Shown: one piece after another, positions 22,923 through 34,089 of the stretch
Numbering within the stretch: the stretch's first letter is position 1
Layout: every line of letters begins with the position of its first letter
Source: Conchocele bisecta
Lineage: Eukaryota; Mollusca; Bivalvia; Lucinida; Thyasiridae
Direction: 5' to 3'
Length of the DNA stretch: 64,000 nucleotides
NCBI GenBank assembly: GCA_029237695.1
Contig: CM055274.1
Location: 73,790,140-73,854,139 of the forward strand
Notes under the pieces: generated by a model
Database searches by the model: none
Told to the model about the DNA's origin: nothing
What the model saw: only the letters and a program-made list of their open reading frames with translations
Program-made: the position numbers and the translations under genes

Positions 22923-23142
22923 GGGGGCCGTTTCACTAAACTTTGTATGACTAAAATGTTTGTAAGTGCAAAATTAACATTTCACATTAACAGTCTTTTC
23001 TTGTAAACAAGTATTGGATTTACATTTATTTACATATGCAGCCTATGCTCAATAAATGTAAATCCATCAATTGGAATTTCCAGACGATCTTAAATTTGCA
23101 CTTACCAACATATTGGTCCTAGGAAGTTTAGTGAAACGGGAG
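22923..23142. mobile_element. GTT-family element
   Basis: GGGGCCGTTTCACTAAACTT to AAGTTTAGTGAAACGGGAG, with CTTGTAAACAAG and ATGCAGCCTATGCTC between. Confidence 0.7.
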
Positions 23143-23159
23143 TCTTGTTACAAAAAACT

Positions 23160-23275
23160 ACAATTTGTGTTACAAGCATTATGGGTGTCTCACTGACTGA
23201 ATGGCGAAGTGTGTGGACCCGGATCAGGGTCGACACTGGTTGCAAATGTCATAAGCGCAATTTCTCCAGACTCGC
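23160..23275. mobile_element. VH fragment
   Basis: GACTGAATGGCGAAGTG, CGGATCAGGGTCGACACTGG and ATAAGCGCAATTTCTCCAG match the right part of VH. From 23276 to 23599 nothing is recognisable. Confidence 0.5.
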
Positions 23276-23599
23276 AGACAATTGTGTATGGCATTGGAGG
23301 GTATTACAGATGGACAATTACTGGCTGTTTCATTTTAGTGCTCACACCTAATTGTGTTTGCTGTAATAGCGGCTGGAATTGGTGGCCACTGGTTATTATT
23401 AAACTGGCTCCAGGCTGATGGTGTTGTTGGTTACTGGTAAAATGCTACACCTTGGAGAGAGATTGATAGATAGATTGTTCATCTGTCTGTTCAGTTGTCT
23501 ATTCAGCAGCAAGGTTTGTTTGTCTGTTGACCATTTCAACACGAAATAACAGGAATATACTGTGATTATGTGAATTTTCCTGACATTCCAATTGTCATA

Positions 23600-23776
23600 G
23601 GATGAGTTTCGGACCAGTCCATTTATTAAAGGGGCGTTTTTTTTTCTCTCTGAAAAATATGAAAATTACTTGCCAAACATGCAGATCCGGATGAGACGGC
23701 TCGTTACGAGCCGTCTCATCTGGATCTACACTGTTTGCAATCACTGCTATAGAGGTATGTAGTGTTGAAAGGGTTA
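23600..23776 (-). mobile_element. TTAA-1 element, reverse, one end truncated
   Basis: Perfect central palindrome GAGACGGCTCGTTACGAG and an intact end GTGTTGAAAGGGTTAA; the distal end breaks off near 23600. Confidence 0.75.
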
Positions 23777-23959
23777 AGCAGCAATGCCATATATACACAG
23801 ACAGGAATGCGCCTGGATGGCACTGTAAGCACTGTCCATTCAGCACTAACATTACAATAAAAACATTCGAAACTGAAATATAGTATCCTGATACAGTGTC
23901 AGGCACTCTTATTACACCAGATCAATAGGCCACATGTGTCAATCCCGTATGATTCCCTG

Positions 23960-24162
23960 TTAACCCTTTCAATGTTACAGACCTCTATCCAAATGTTTTC
24001 AAACAGTGTAAATCCTGACGGGCCACTAGCTGTTCTTAACGAGCCCTCAAGTCACCATTTGTGAATATTTGCTCTATTTTTAAAATCAATATCCCTTTCT
24101 GATACATAGAATAGTCTGAAAAATAGCATGGCAGTGCTCATTCGAAGGGGTGAAAGGGTTAA
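23960..24162. mobile_element. TTAA-1 element, diverged
   Basis: TTAACCCTTTCAATG to GGGGTGAAAGGGTTAA. The core palindrome has decayed (CCTGACGGGCCACTAGC). Confidence 0.75.
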
Positions 24163-24488
24163 GGAAATGAACCTGAAGAATGGATTTATCTTTATGATAC
24201 GCATGTATCCATCGATCCTCCTAAAATACCCTGGAGAGAATGAAGTGGAATGGCACTTAATGGCTCATCAACACAGAATAATATCAGAATAGGACCGGTC
24301 TTGGAGAGAAGCATCAAACATGTATATAGTGAATTTTAATTAAGCCTTTCCTTAATCACTTGAATTCAGTCTAATCAGCACAGTCATATTTAAATAAGGG
24401 AAGGAGTAATGCTTAAGGCAAATAATTGGCGCTGATTTTCATTTTGACTCCACACTCGGTTTTACCTCTACATAACAATGTACATGTA

Positions 24489-24726
24489 TATATGGCTTTG
24501 ACTGGAGAAATGAGGTTTATGGGATTTGCGACCAGTGTAGATCCAGATCAGACTGCATTGCATCTGCACAGTCTGAGCAGGATCTGCACTGATCACCATT
24601 CCATCACTGAAACACCTGCCATGCTTGTAACACACAAATAGATCGTTATCCGGCCACAGGAGTGTGCTATTTGAGTTAACACGGATCACAACCTCCATAA
24701 GCCCTATTTCTCCAGTCACGACCACA
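24489..24726. mobile_element. VH element
   Basis: TATGGCTTTGACTGGAG to CTCCAGTCACGACCACATA. From 24727 to 25119 nothing is recognisable. Confidence 0.75.
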
Positions 24727-25119
24727 TATATTGGATATGCGGTTACAGTTATGTAGAACAAAGTACGTCTGTGGCAACTCGGTCAATTACAATAAATGTT
24801 TTTCCAATACACAGTACTTCCAGGATTCTTGGACTTGCATTTATGGTAATTTCTGTAATAGTGTTCCATGCCTTGGCTCTGGGCTGATCGCATAATGTAA
24901 AACAATTTCTGTGTTTCTGCTCAACAATTTACTCCATTATTGATCGTTTTCTTTCCTGGTATGCTTCATAAATATAGATGACCGCTCGATGATCACTTGC
25001 AGAAACGGCTGTTGATCGTATCGCCTGGAATTTTGAAATTTGAAATATGTTTTACTGGAATAGATTTTAAAGTAACAAAATATGATTTGCCATTACAAAG
25101 CTGATTTTCCCCTTCTACA

Positions 25120-25349
25120 TTAACCCATTACAGACGGGATACACTTTTAGTAGTATGAACCTTTTGAGAGAAAAATATCCCTATTTTCTTTATATCCTTT
25201 GGAAAGTATATGTTGTTACCACTCATTTGAACCATCTCAACGAGATGGTTCAAATGAGTGGTAACAACATATACCTTTATCGATGAATGAACAAAATAAT
25301 GAGATTTTTTCAACAAAAATCAGAGTATCCTCAGCATGAAATGGGTTAA
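25120..25349. mobile_element. TTAA-5 element, intact
   Basis: TTAACCCATTACAGACGG to CATGAAATGGGTTAA. The central perfect hairpin is TATATGTTGTTACCACTC with apex TTTGAACCATCTC and complement. Confidence 0.85.
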
Positions 25350-25484
25350 GACGTTCAATCAGCAGGTTGAATATGAGCTACCCGATTCATAGTTAAATTT
25401 CATGTGTTGTCAACTTCTTTTTCATCAGTTACCTTGCTTCTCATTGACTAAATTATATATATAGACACTGGTCAGTACCGTATT

Positions 25485-25682
25485 TATTCTAATAAATGCC
25501 CCCGGGGCTATGCAATTCATGGGGTTCAAAACGTAGAAAATAGGATCAAAATATGTTATTTTCACATACATAAGCCATTAAATGGCTTAATTTTGTATGT
25601 GAAAATAACATATTTAGAATACAAATAAGGGAGGGGGGCTACTATTAGAGAGGGGCTACTATTAGAATAAATATGGTACATG
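25485..25682. mobile_element. Palindromic element, unnamed
   Basis: ATATGTTATTTTCACATAC / GTATGTGAAAATAACATAT around AAGCCATTAAATGGCTT. The outer parts TATTCTAATAAATGCCCCC and GGGGGGCTACTATTAGA are roughly complementary. Confidence 0.65.
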
Positions 25683-25919
25683 TAACAGTGTCATATCCCA
25701 CATATGCATATCCTAGTTGTCATGTGGTGACCGAAAATATGCAAGTCCTCATTCCATTCCATGAAAACAACTTTTCAATTCTGACTTTCATTATAGTACA
25801 AACTGTTATAGTTAATGACATTTTGAAATAGAATACCAGGTTAGTGTCATTTGATATCAAGTTTATCAGGTTCGGCTCGCAAATGGTAGGAACCTCTCAG
25901 CTTAGAGTTGTGATAGGCT

Positions 25920-26085
25920 CGATATATATAGAGTTTATTCAACTACCATTGTGAAATACCGGATTTATTTCCCCCGAGACATCATCTGGAAATCCGACAA
26001 AGAATTGAGTGCGGAGCACAAGTTCTTTGTCGGATTTCCAGATGTCGAGGAAAATAAATCTGGTATTTCAAAATGGTAGTGGAAT
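25920..26085. mobile_element. Palindromic element, unnamed
   Basis: CAACTACCATTGTGAAATACC and a complementary right end; inner arms ATCTGGAAATCCGACAAAG / CTTTGTCGGATTTCCAGAT. Only one copy in the window. Confidence 0.7.
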
Positions 26086-26387
26086 GAATTTTATATTACA
26101 TATACATGCTCTTCGAAAATTGTGAAATGCTCTTAGACCAGCTTATAACATTGCGAAAATTTACAATTTAAACATTGGCGTATGTATGAAGTGCTTCTTA
26201 GCCGGAAATGACTTCAAAACGTGACGTAAATTACATCTGTCCATTAGGAAATATTTCCTTCAAGGAAATAAATCCCTCCAGAATTAAGGTAAATCACTGG
26301 GTAGCTAGCATGTAATATACATGTATCAATGACAGCACCGTCTTTATTCAAGGGCACCTGTCTCCCAATTCACCCATTAATTAACCA

Positions 26388-26642
26388 TTAACCCTTAGAC
26401 CGCTACTCACAACAATTGTCGTCTGCTGTTGATTTTATATCTTGCCTTATTTCTCAATAAAAACATGGTCTGACAGCACTTCAGAATCATTTCCAATGGA
26501 ATGGAAATGATTATAAAATGCTGTCAAAGCATGTTGTAAATTATTCTAAAGTGCTGTCAAAGCATGTTTTTGATGATAAAAATGGAAACTAGAAAGTAAA
26601 CAGTGGACGACAAAACAATTAAGATAGCGGTGTAAGGGTTAA
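26388..26642. mobile_element. TTAA-2 element
   Basis: TTAACCCTTAGACCGC to GGTGTAAGGGTTAA. From 26643 to 27127 nothing is recognisable. Confidence 0.85.
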
Positions 26643-27127
26643 ACTTATAATGCACAACCTGAATGAAATCAGTATACATGTTTAATACATGTAAATATCA
26701 TGCTAAATCATCACAAATGTTATATCCTAAATATATATAGCAGACTTGATCCCAGTTGGTGGGAATACCTAACTCTGCATTTCAATAACAAACATTGCCT
26801 GTTAATGCAACCTGCAGATGTTGACATAATGTAGGATAATTAGCCGTAAGTGGTTACATGTCTTTCAGTGGGACTGGAATCACTGCTCCACTGCTCTAAG
26901 CACTTCCACACTCACTGCACCACCTTCAGCTCTTTCAGCTGCAATGTTTGTGCAGTCTGAGAATTTATTCCAGGGATTTTATTTCTTGAGAGTTCATCCG
27001 CCAGAAGAGAAAAGGTACCTTAGGAGTATAATTGTCAACATTTTCCCCATCTCTGTATGACGTTGGTTAACCTTGCAGTCTGATAATTTATTCTAGGGAT
27101 TTTATTTCTTCAGAGTACATATGGACC

Positions 27128-27393
27128 ACCATGGGTGGTTGGTCAGGAGCATGTGAAGGGTAAATTAATGGTAGGGGTTCCTCTTTATAGAAATCACAAT
27201 TTGCCTGGTAACCCTCAGGTACGTTTTTTAACTTTGGTGCTTTTGTTACCTGGGAGTTGAATTGGGTTATTGCCCATTATAAAAGTAGTAAGGTTATTAC
27301 TGATCCTGCTGTTTTTGGGAGGGGGCCAAGTGATTCTGGTGTAGATTATCCTGATATCAGTGCTGTTGATATGGCGTTAAAGCCCAACAAACA
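27128..27393 (+). repeat. FR repeat, internally shortened
   Basis: CATGGGTGGTTGGTCAGG, GAGTTGAATTGGGTTATTGC and CAAGTGATTCTGGTG, then a direct jump to the AAGCCCAACAAACAAAC tail. Confidence 0.65.
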
Positions 27394-27568
27394 AACATCT
27401 GGGCCGCCAGTAGAGAAAAGATACTGTCAACATTTTCCTCATCTCTCTGTATGACATTGGTTAACCTTTACAATGCTGAATTACATGTTGTATTCTGCTG
27501 TTTATTTTCCATTTTGTTCATCTGTTGTGATCATGATTGAATAACATTCTCTTACTACATTTTCATCA

Positions 27569-27752
27569 TTAACCCTTAAACTGCTGAATTAAATTTTGAC
27601 TGTTTTTTATTTTCCGTTTTTCTCATTTCTCATAAAAACATGCTTTGACAGCACTTTAGAGGTTGGAAATGATTCTAAAGTGCTGTGAAATCATGTTTTT
27701 ATTGATAAAAATGCAAAATATAATTTAAGACAACAACAGACGTTCTACAGGT
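27569..27752. mobile_element. TTAA-2/TTAA-3 hybrid, degraded
   Basis: Starts TTAACCCTTAAACTGCTGAATTAAA, mixing the TTAA-2 and TTAA-3 ends; the hairpin GAAATGATTCTAAAGTGCTG is of TTAA-2 type. The right end is lost. Confidence 0.55.
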
Positions 27753-27902
27753 GACATCAGTGTCCTGTATCTGTATAACCTTGTAACAGTTGCTGAAACA
27801 ATATATATTGCCTACAATAATTATAATACAGTTTATTCTATATTTTCTATTTTCCTCATAAATACCGTTCTCCTGACAGTGACTACATTTTCGACAGTTG
27901 TC

Positions 27903-28210
27903 CAGTAGCCCATTTCATCAACATTGCAAAGTATACTTTAGTAGCAAAGTATACTTTGAGGGAGAAATTTTCAATTTTATGATAAATTTATTAATTTTTA
28001 TTATACTGAATTTATTACATTATCACAGCCAATTTGGCTGTGATAATGTAATAAATTCAGTATCATAATTCTGCATAGTTTTAATCATCAAATATACACA
28101 ATCGTTAGTTCTGCATGAAATAATGCATTTCGGAAAAATCAATGATTGCTCCCTCAAAGTATACTTTGCTACTAAAGTATACTTTGCAATGTTTATGAAA
28201 TAGACTACAG
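27903..28210. mobile_element. CAG-D palindromic element
   Basis: CAGTAGCCCATTTCATC to GATGAAATAGACTACAG... the ends read CAGTAGCCC and GACTACAG, with doubled AAAGTATACTTT on each side and a central TTATCACAGCC hairpin. Confidence 0.75.
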
Positions 28211-28568
28211 GTCTCTCTGTATGGTGTAAGCAGTGTTGTAGGAACGTTCACATTACACTCTTGAATTAAATTTTGTCATTTGCTGTTTATTTTATGTAAG
28301 CTGATCCGGGGCCTATGCTGATCGCAAATGGCACAATGTAGATTGTCTTAGAAGATGGCCGATTTCTTCCAGTCTGAATGTGTGTGTGTGTCTGAAAATT
28401 AATATAATTTTGTGGGCTGTGAAGAAATTTGCAGTTCACTAAACGATAAATTGAAACCATATGTAACAGAAATGTTAGCTTTATCACAACTTTCTCACAG
28501 CTAAATGTCTGGCTTGGTAGTTGTTTGTTGTTGTTCTTTCCATTTCATTAGAGGTATAAATCAAGATA

Positions 28569-28795
28569 ATACCGTAATACCCCTAAATATCCGGATACCA
28601 TTTATTTGGGGAAACACATAAAATATATGGTTTGCCTACAACAGTGAGTGTGTTAATAATATATTAGGGTGGTTATTATGCCAGTATTTAATCACAATAA
28701 CAATGTATTTGGATACAATTTGTTTTGGGAAACCCTAAGGGTTTCCCAAAGCAATTTGTGTCCAAATATTGAGGGTTATTACCGTACTCTGACAG
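28569..28795. mobile_element. Palindromic element, unnamed
   Basis: TAATACCCCTAAATATCC at the left and ATATTGAGGGTTATTACC at the right; inner perfect hairpin TTTGGGAAACCC / GGGTTTCCCAAA. A TG microsatellite lies just upstream at 28378. From 28796 to 29078 nothing is recognisable. Confidence 0.6.
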
Positions 28796-29078
28796 TACTG
28801 ATTCAAGGTTATCTATCCCTGGGTAATATGATCAAATGGATCTGCTTTTTACGCTATATTCGACATACATGTTCGCACATTTATCATGTAACGAGCCTTA
28901 CGTTGTGTAATACAACTGCAAGCCTTTGAATTCCTATGTGTTTCCTGGCCTCACCTGATAAACTTGCAATCATGGTATGGCAGGCGGGTATTCAAGAATT
29001 AATTTAGGGGTGTGCGTTATCGACGGCGCGATGGGCTAAACACTCTTGTTTGCACATCCACGGACAGACCTCGGCAGA

Positions 29079-29275
29079 TTAATCCTTTCACCCCGATCGA
29101 TAACTGGAATGGATTTTGATATGTTAATTTTGCAAACCAATCCAATCATCACAAAGTCCATTTATGAACATGGGGTGTTTTTGTTCTCAAAATTATGAAT
29201 TTTACTTGCAAAAAGTGCAGATCCTGATGAGACGGCTCGTTACCACTATACAGGGCTGTGGTGTTGAAAGGGCTA
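29079..29275 (-). mobile_element. TTAA-1 element, reverse, palindrome half deleted
   Basis: TTAATCCTTTCACCCC to GTGTTGAAAGGGCTA. The second hairpin arm is missing: GAGACGGCTCGT runs straight into TACCACTATACAGG. Confidence 0.7.
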
Positions 29276-29310
29276 GGGTGGGGGGGGGTGGTGGGGGGGG
29301 GGGGTGGTCG
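29275..29310 (+). repeat. Poly-G tract
   Basis: Runs of nine and twelve or more G separated by single T or A, at the truncated end of the TTAA-1 copy. Could fold as a G-quadruplex. From 29311 to 29660 nothing is recognisable. Confidence 0.8.
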
Positions 29311-29660
29311 CACCCACTCTGTACAGGCCTGTATGGTCTATAACTCAGCAACTACAGAATCAATTTTGAGTGACATTCGCCACATTACATTATGTAAATC
29401 GTGCTAAACTAGCATTGAAAACAGACCTGTCAGCATTTTCCTAATTGAAGATGGAATGAATGCTGGACATACTTAGACATGCTTGATTGTTTAACATAAC
29501 GGGTCATGCCTGTGGCCATTGATGTTTCAGATAAAGCTTATTCAATCAAGTCTGGCAAATTGTTCACTGATTGACAATTACCCTGTAGACAGTGGTCACA
29601 GACACCAATACAATGCTGCTTATGTTGCAGACAGGTCGCTATTGGATCTTCAAGTGGACC

Positions 29661-29851
29661 CAGTGCTCCAGGTAAGGTGCGCAATTTGGAGGTAAATTTC
29701 TTATTTCTCCATCAAAAATGGCAAATTGGGAGTGCTTTAGAATCGTCTCAATGAGACGATTCTAAAGCACTCCCAACTTGCCATATTTGATGAAGAAATA
29801 AAAAAAATTCACCCCAAGTTGGTCAAATTACGCACCTTAACTGGAGCCCTG
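29661..29851. mobile_element. CAG-C element
   Basis: Same 191-bp length as the copy at 2995 but inverted: CAGTGCTCCAGGTAAGG to CCTTAACTGGAGCCCTG, with apex AGAATCGTCTCAATGAG. No clear target duplication. Confidence 0.8.
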
Positions 29852-29854
29852 AGC

Positions 29855-30015
29855 TCTGGGATGGCTTGATAGTGTAGTGGATAGAGCATTGGACTTCAAT
29901 GCTGAAGGTTGTGGGTTCAATCGCCGCACTAGGCATGAATAAATACTTTCATAGTATTTCCATCTCCCTCAGGTCTTTCGGACAAGAAAAGCCGAGGCAC
30001 CATCTCTATACGACC
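29855..30015 (+). mobile_element. tRNA-derived SINE
   Basis: tRNA-like head with an A-box-like TAGTGTAGTGGATAG and B box GGTTCAATCGC about 40 bp apart, then ACTTTCATAGTATTTCC and CATCTCTATACGACCTTA. The distal end is cut by the TTAA-5 insertion at 30016. Confidence 0.75.
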
Positions 30016-30250
30016 TTAACCCTTTTCATGCTGAGGCTAGTCGCCATTTTGTTTGTGGAAAATCATGTATGTTTTATTTATATGTGCTTAGAAGTACATA
30101 TTGCGACCACCATTTGAACCGTCTCATCGAGACAGTTCAAATGAGTGGTCACAACATATTCTTTCATTGAGAAATAACAAAAATAAAATAAAATATTTAA
30201 AATAAATCGTACCCGTAAAATTAAAGGTTAATTCCGCACGTAATGAGTTA
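30016..30250. mobile_element. TTAA-5 element, diverged
   Basis: TTAACCCTTTTCATGCTGAGG, then the hairpin CATTTGAACCGTCTC / GAGACAGTTCAAATG. The right end is decayed (CACGTAATGAGTTA). Confidence 0.7.
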
Positions 30251-30310
30251 TCTGTTGTATAAGCTGGGACGACAATTAATTGTGCAATTTTTCAGGGAAT
30301 CACACTTCAC

Positions 30311-30708
30311 CAATGCTCCAGATAAGCTGCGTATTTGCGTAAATACCCAATAATACCCAATTAAAATTGCCAAAAACCCAATTGAAATCAGAAGTAATGC
30401 GTATCAAAAAGCAATGAAAAAGTTGTGGTGTCTTTATCATGCTACAGAAAACAATAAACAGACCACAAATATAGCATCTTCTTTTTATTTTTCCAAGAAA
30501 ACACATCTTGGTATTTCATTAGAATTGTCTCCAAGGAGACAATTCTAATGAAATACCAAGATGTGTTTTCATTTCGAAACAAACTATTAAATAATTGCTG
30601 TCTGTTAATGTGTAAACAGTAGTGTGATTTAATTTTACCCAATTAAAATTTTGAAATACCCAATTGCTTCAGAAATACTCAATTACTAATTCCTTATCTG
30701 GAGCCCTG
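30311..30708 (-). mobile_element. CAG-A element, reverse, 6-bp duplication
   Basis: CAATGCTCCAGATAAGC to CTTATCTGGAGCCCTG, flanked by CTTCAC (30305-30310 and 30709-30714). The central hairpin is complete. Confidence 0.85.
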
Positions 30709-30860
30709 CTTCACCCTATAGTACTTGCTCCAGTTAAAGTTGTAGAGATGAGGAAGGAATGCAGATTGAAGCAGGAAAATGGTTTGATTGTCCCTAGGCC
30801 TATTGGAGTACAGTGAAACCTCTCTAAGCCGGACACCCAGAACACCCGATTGTGTTCAAT

Positions 30861-31086
30861 TGTGGCCGTGGCTTGAGAAAAGGGACTGATGGGTTATGTG
30901 ACTAGTGTAGGCCCAGACCAGCCTGTGCACCTGGGCAGCCTGTTCACCATTCCATCAATGAAACACACGTCTTGCTTCTGACAAGCATGATTATAGTTCG
31001 TTAGCACACTCCAGGAGTGTATTATTTGATCAGGAGCTACACTGGTCACAAATCCCATAAGCGCTGTTTTTCCAGTCACAGACACA
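30861..31086. mobile_element. VH element
   Basis: TGTGGCCGTGGCTTGAG to CCAGTCACAGACACA. Core arms are AGGCCCAGACCAGCC / GGGCAGCCTG, more diverged than elsewhere. Confidence 0.7.
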
Positions 31087-31204
31087 ATTTTGTTGGGATT
31101 CATTGTAATTGTCTGTATGTTCTTGATTACAAAGCACACCAATTTGTCCTGTAGCGAGAGTATGCCAGTATTACAGTAAGATATCTCCTAAATTATAGTC
31201 ATGG

Positions 31205-31738
31205 GGACCTTCCAGTGAAACCTCTAAATTGGACACCCTGGGAAGCCTACAGTGGAAACTGAATTGGACATCATTATGGGCACCTTCTAGTGGAACCTCT
31301 AGAGCTCCAGATAAGCTGCGTATTTGCTTGAATACCCAATTCAAATTTCCAAAAATCAGAAGTAGCGAGTATCAAAAAGCAATAAAAAGCATACTTTTCT
31401 TATTTCCCATGAAAACACATCTTGGTATTTCATGACAATTGTCTCAAAGGAGACAATTCTAATGAAATGCCAAGACATGTTCGAAGCAAACTATTCAATA
31501 ATTGCTGTCTCAACTACTTGATGTGTAAACAGTAGTGTGATTTTATTTAACCCAATTAAAATTTTGAAATACCCAATGGCTTCAGAAATGATGTACATAG
31601 TGACAATACTCAATTACTAATTCCTTATCTGGAGCCCTGGAACCTCTCTACATTGGGCACCCTGTGGAACTTCCAGTGAAACCTCTAAATTGGACACATT
31701 GGAAACTAAATTGGACGTCATGTGGACCTTCTAGTGGA
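31205..31738 (+). repeat. Degenerate minisatellite split by CAG-A
   Basis: Units around AACCTCTAAATTGGACACCC and GAAACTGAATTGGACATCAT recur before (31205-31300) and after (31640-31738) the CAG-A copy. Single copies of the same motif (CCTCTCTAAACCGGACACC) recur near 8190, 30815, 35550, 41465, 58025 and 63345. Confidence 0.65.
31301..31639 (-). mobile_element. CAG-A element, reverse, 8-bp duplication
   Basis: AGAGCTCCAGATAAGC to CTTATCTGGAGCCCTG, flanked by GAACCTCT (31293-31300 and 31640-31647), which is itself part of the minisatellite unit. Confidence 0.85.
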
Positions 31739-31925
31739 GGGATGGGTTGTGGCCTAGGGGTTAGAACACCTGACTTCCAATCCGGAGATTGTGGGTTTAA
31801 ACCTCGCCTTAGACATCACAAATACTTTCATAGTATTTCCATCCCACTGGTCCGTCGGATGAGACTAAACTGTGGTCCCGTCTCTATATGACCCTAGCTG
31901 TTGGTGGGACTTTAAACCCTTTCAC
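31739..31925 (+). mobile_element. tRNA-derived SINE
   Basis: Head GGCCTAGGGGTTAGAAC and B-box-like GGGTTTAAACCTCGCC, then TTCATAGTATTTCCATCCC, GTCGGATGAGACTAAAC and the 3' GGGACTTTAAACCC. The middle resembles the conserved domain of widespread invertebrate SINEs; the family is not assigned. Confidence 0.8.
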
Positions 31926-32253
31926 TTCCTTCATTCTCCACATAGGACATCCTGGGTACCTCCCAAGAGGTTGAGAGAAGTTCCACTGTAGCAGGCGAAT
32001 ATGACATACACTGCCCACCACCATGCATCTCATAAAGCAGTATCAGTGTTGCTTGGCTGCTTGAATTCTACCAATATCTGATCAATATTTGAATCCACTG
32101 ATCACACACATTCTTTCTCGAATTACATCAATTCCCTGTGGATTTGCACACTCAATTTGACTGGAATCATTAAAACCAATCTTTGATGCAGATATAATGT
32201 CTGGAGTTGTCTCCCTCGTCAGATCAGCAAATGTTGCCTTTATTTTTAGCTCA

Positions 32254-32640
32254 CCTGAGTGAAGCTCATGTGAGCTATTGTTACCGCAATGTGTCCGTCG
32301 TCGTCCGTCTGTTGTTGTCCGTCGTCCGTGAACATTTTCAAAGGTCTTCTCCTCGGTAACCATTGGGCCTATAGTCACCAAACTTCATGGTCATGGTCAT
32401 TAGGTAGGGGGATTACAAAATCGTTAAAATGACGTCATTACAAAATCCAAATTAAAAATAGCACAAATTCTTCAAAAATCTTCTTCTCAAGAACCGCCAA
32501 CCGGATTTCGACAAAACTTGGTAGGATTTGATCGATGTACAATGCTCTTTCAAAGTTAAAATGGTGACCCCGTGGTCAAAAAAATGTGCGTGGCCTGTAG
32601 GGTCAAATTGGGGTCAAATTTTATCTACAAATGTGATAAG
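32254..32640 (+). repeat. BIV repeat, truncated
   Basis: Same start as the long copy at 50374 (AGCTCACCTGAGTGAAGC, then TGTCCGTCGTC) and the same internal AAGAACCGCCAACCGGATTTCG. It breaks off at GGGGTCAAATTTTATC where the VH array begins. Confidence 0.75.
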
Positions 32641-32880
32641 CCCCATTTCTCCAGTCACAGATCATGAGTTAGATTGGCCACAAATGTGATAAGCCCCATT
32701 TCTCCAATCACAGGCCATGAGATAGACTGGCCACAAATGTGATAATCCCCATTTCTCCAGTCACATATCATGAATTAGACTAGCCACAAATGTCATAAGC
32801 CCAATTTCTCCAGTCACAGACCATGAGATAGACTGGCCACAAATGTCATAATTAAGCCCCATTTCTCCAGTCACAGTGAC
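32635..32880 (+). repeat. 53-bp tandem array made from the VH end
   Basis: Units of GCCACAAATGTGATAAGCCC, CATTTCTCCAGTCACAG and CATGAGATAGACTG. CAGTCACAG-type boxes start at 32652, 32705, 32758, 32811 and 32868: period 53, last step 57. No VH core is present. From 32881 to 33399 nothing is recognisable. Confidence 0.85.
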
Positions 32881-33399
32881 GTATGATGACTCACAGACAG
32901 GTATTGAATTAATATTGAAGAGGTGAATGGAATCGATTGAATTAGTGTTTATCATTTGCATTACAAATTGAGGCTGCATTGACAGTTCAATGGGTGCAGC
33001 AGTGATGAGTTCTGTGGAAGGAAGGAATTATTATAAATGGTCCACACGCTGAGAAAAAGGGCCTTAAATTATGATACTTGCTCCCAGCACAGCCCCAGAT
33101 CAGCATGCACATCCGTGGGCCTGTGCTGGTTGATATTCGGTCAATCAAACGTTGTTTATGCTTATGTGGAATAATTTTGGTACGTGGGTTACTGTTGGAG
33201 TGCACATGTTGATCAGAATTGACTTTGGTCGCAAATGTTTTATTGTCCTTTTTGTGAGCTGGTGGCCCAAATTGGTCATCGGCTGACAAATGGGGGAACT
33301 GCGGACATCTTATAACCAGTGTAAATGCTGATCTTTATGACATGTGTACAGGTACATACAATCTAGAGATGATCAAAATTGTTATTCAAAGGCACGGAC

Positions 33400-33505
33400 A
33401 GAGTTCCATGGATGGATTGTCGACCAGCGTAGGCCCTGAACTGACTGCCCAAATGCGCAGGCTGATCTTGGGCTTCGCTTGTCGCACATGTTTAAGGCCC
33501 TTTTC
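33400..33505. mobile_element. VH-variant hairpin fragment
   Basis: CGACCAGCGTAGGCCCTGA and GCGCAGGCTGATCTTGGGC match the variant hairpin at 44775. The second arm is weak. Confidence 0.5.
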
Positions 33506-33783
33506 GTTAGCTGGACACCGAAAATTGGCCTGCATCATGTTGCATTGACTGGGGTAATTGCTCTTCATCAGATTTTCAATTTGGTGTTCTTTGAATTCTT
33601 CCAAATTCTGTGAACTTCATCTGATAACAAAGTATGACCACATACAAAAGAACTATGCAGTCGACTGATTGAACGAAAGTATAGCAAATGGATGAAGAAT
33701 TAATGGTTCTCCTGGCGTGTGGTAAAATTCAGTTGATGCTTTTGAGTCAGCAAAAGGAAACGTGCATCTGAATACAGTGTTGA

Positions 33784-34080
33784 ATTTATCCCGTCAACAC
33801 AGTGCGTATGTGCGTGAAACACGTTGCCGTGAAACATTTTTGATATCCTGTCAATACGACCTTAGTTGCTGGGATTATTTCTTTGCATTTTAAAGCCATG
33901 TATATGTGTTGACGGGATAAATAGAATAGTAGGTTATATAGTGCCGTGAATGGAAAAAAATATCTGGCGAGACGGTTCAAATGAGTGGTCACAACATATA
34001 CTTCTGATGAGAAATAAAGAAAGTATTCAGCCTTGCAGGATATTTTTCCCATTCACGGCACTAACCTACTATTCTCTATC
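33784..34080. mobile_element. Two adjoining inverted-repeat elements, one with a TTAA-5 half as loop
   Basis: TTTATCCCGTCAACAC (33787) pairs with GTGTTGACGGGATAAA (33905). It is followed by AGAATAGTAGGTTA, TAGTGCCGTGAATGG and AAAAATATC, whose complements close the second hairpin at about 34045-34075. The loop of the second contains GAGACGGTTCAAATGAGTGG, one arm of TTAA-5. Confidence 0.7.
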
Positions 34081-34089
34081 TATTACACC

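Noticed and set aside
29855..29935. Functional tRNA gene
   Set aside because: A and B boxes are present, but the arms do not pair well and the sequence continues into a SINE body shared with other copies.
32635..32880. CRISPR-like regular repeat
   Set aside because: Units are contiguous with no unique spacers, and the sequence is animal; it is a satellite from the VH end.
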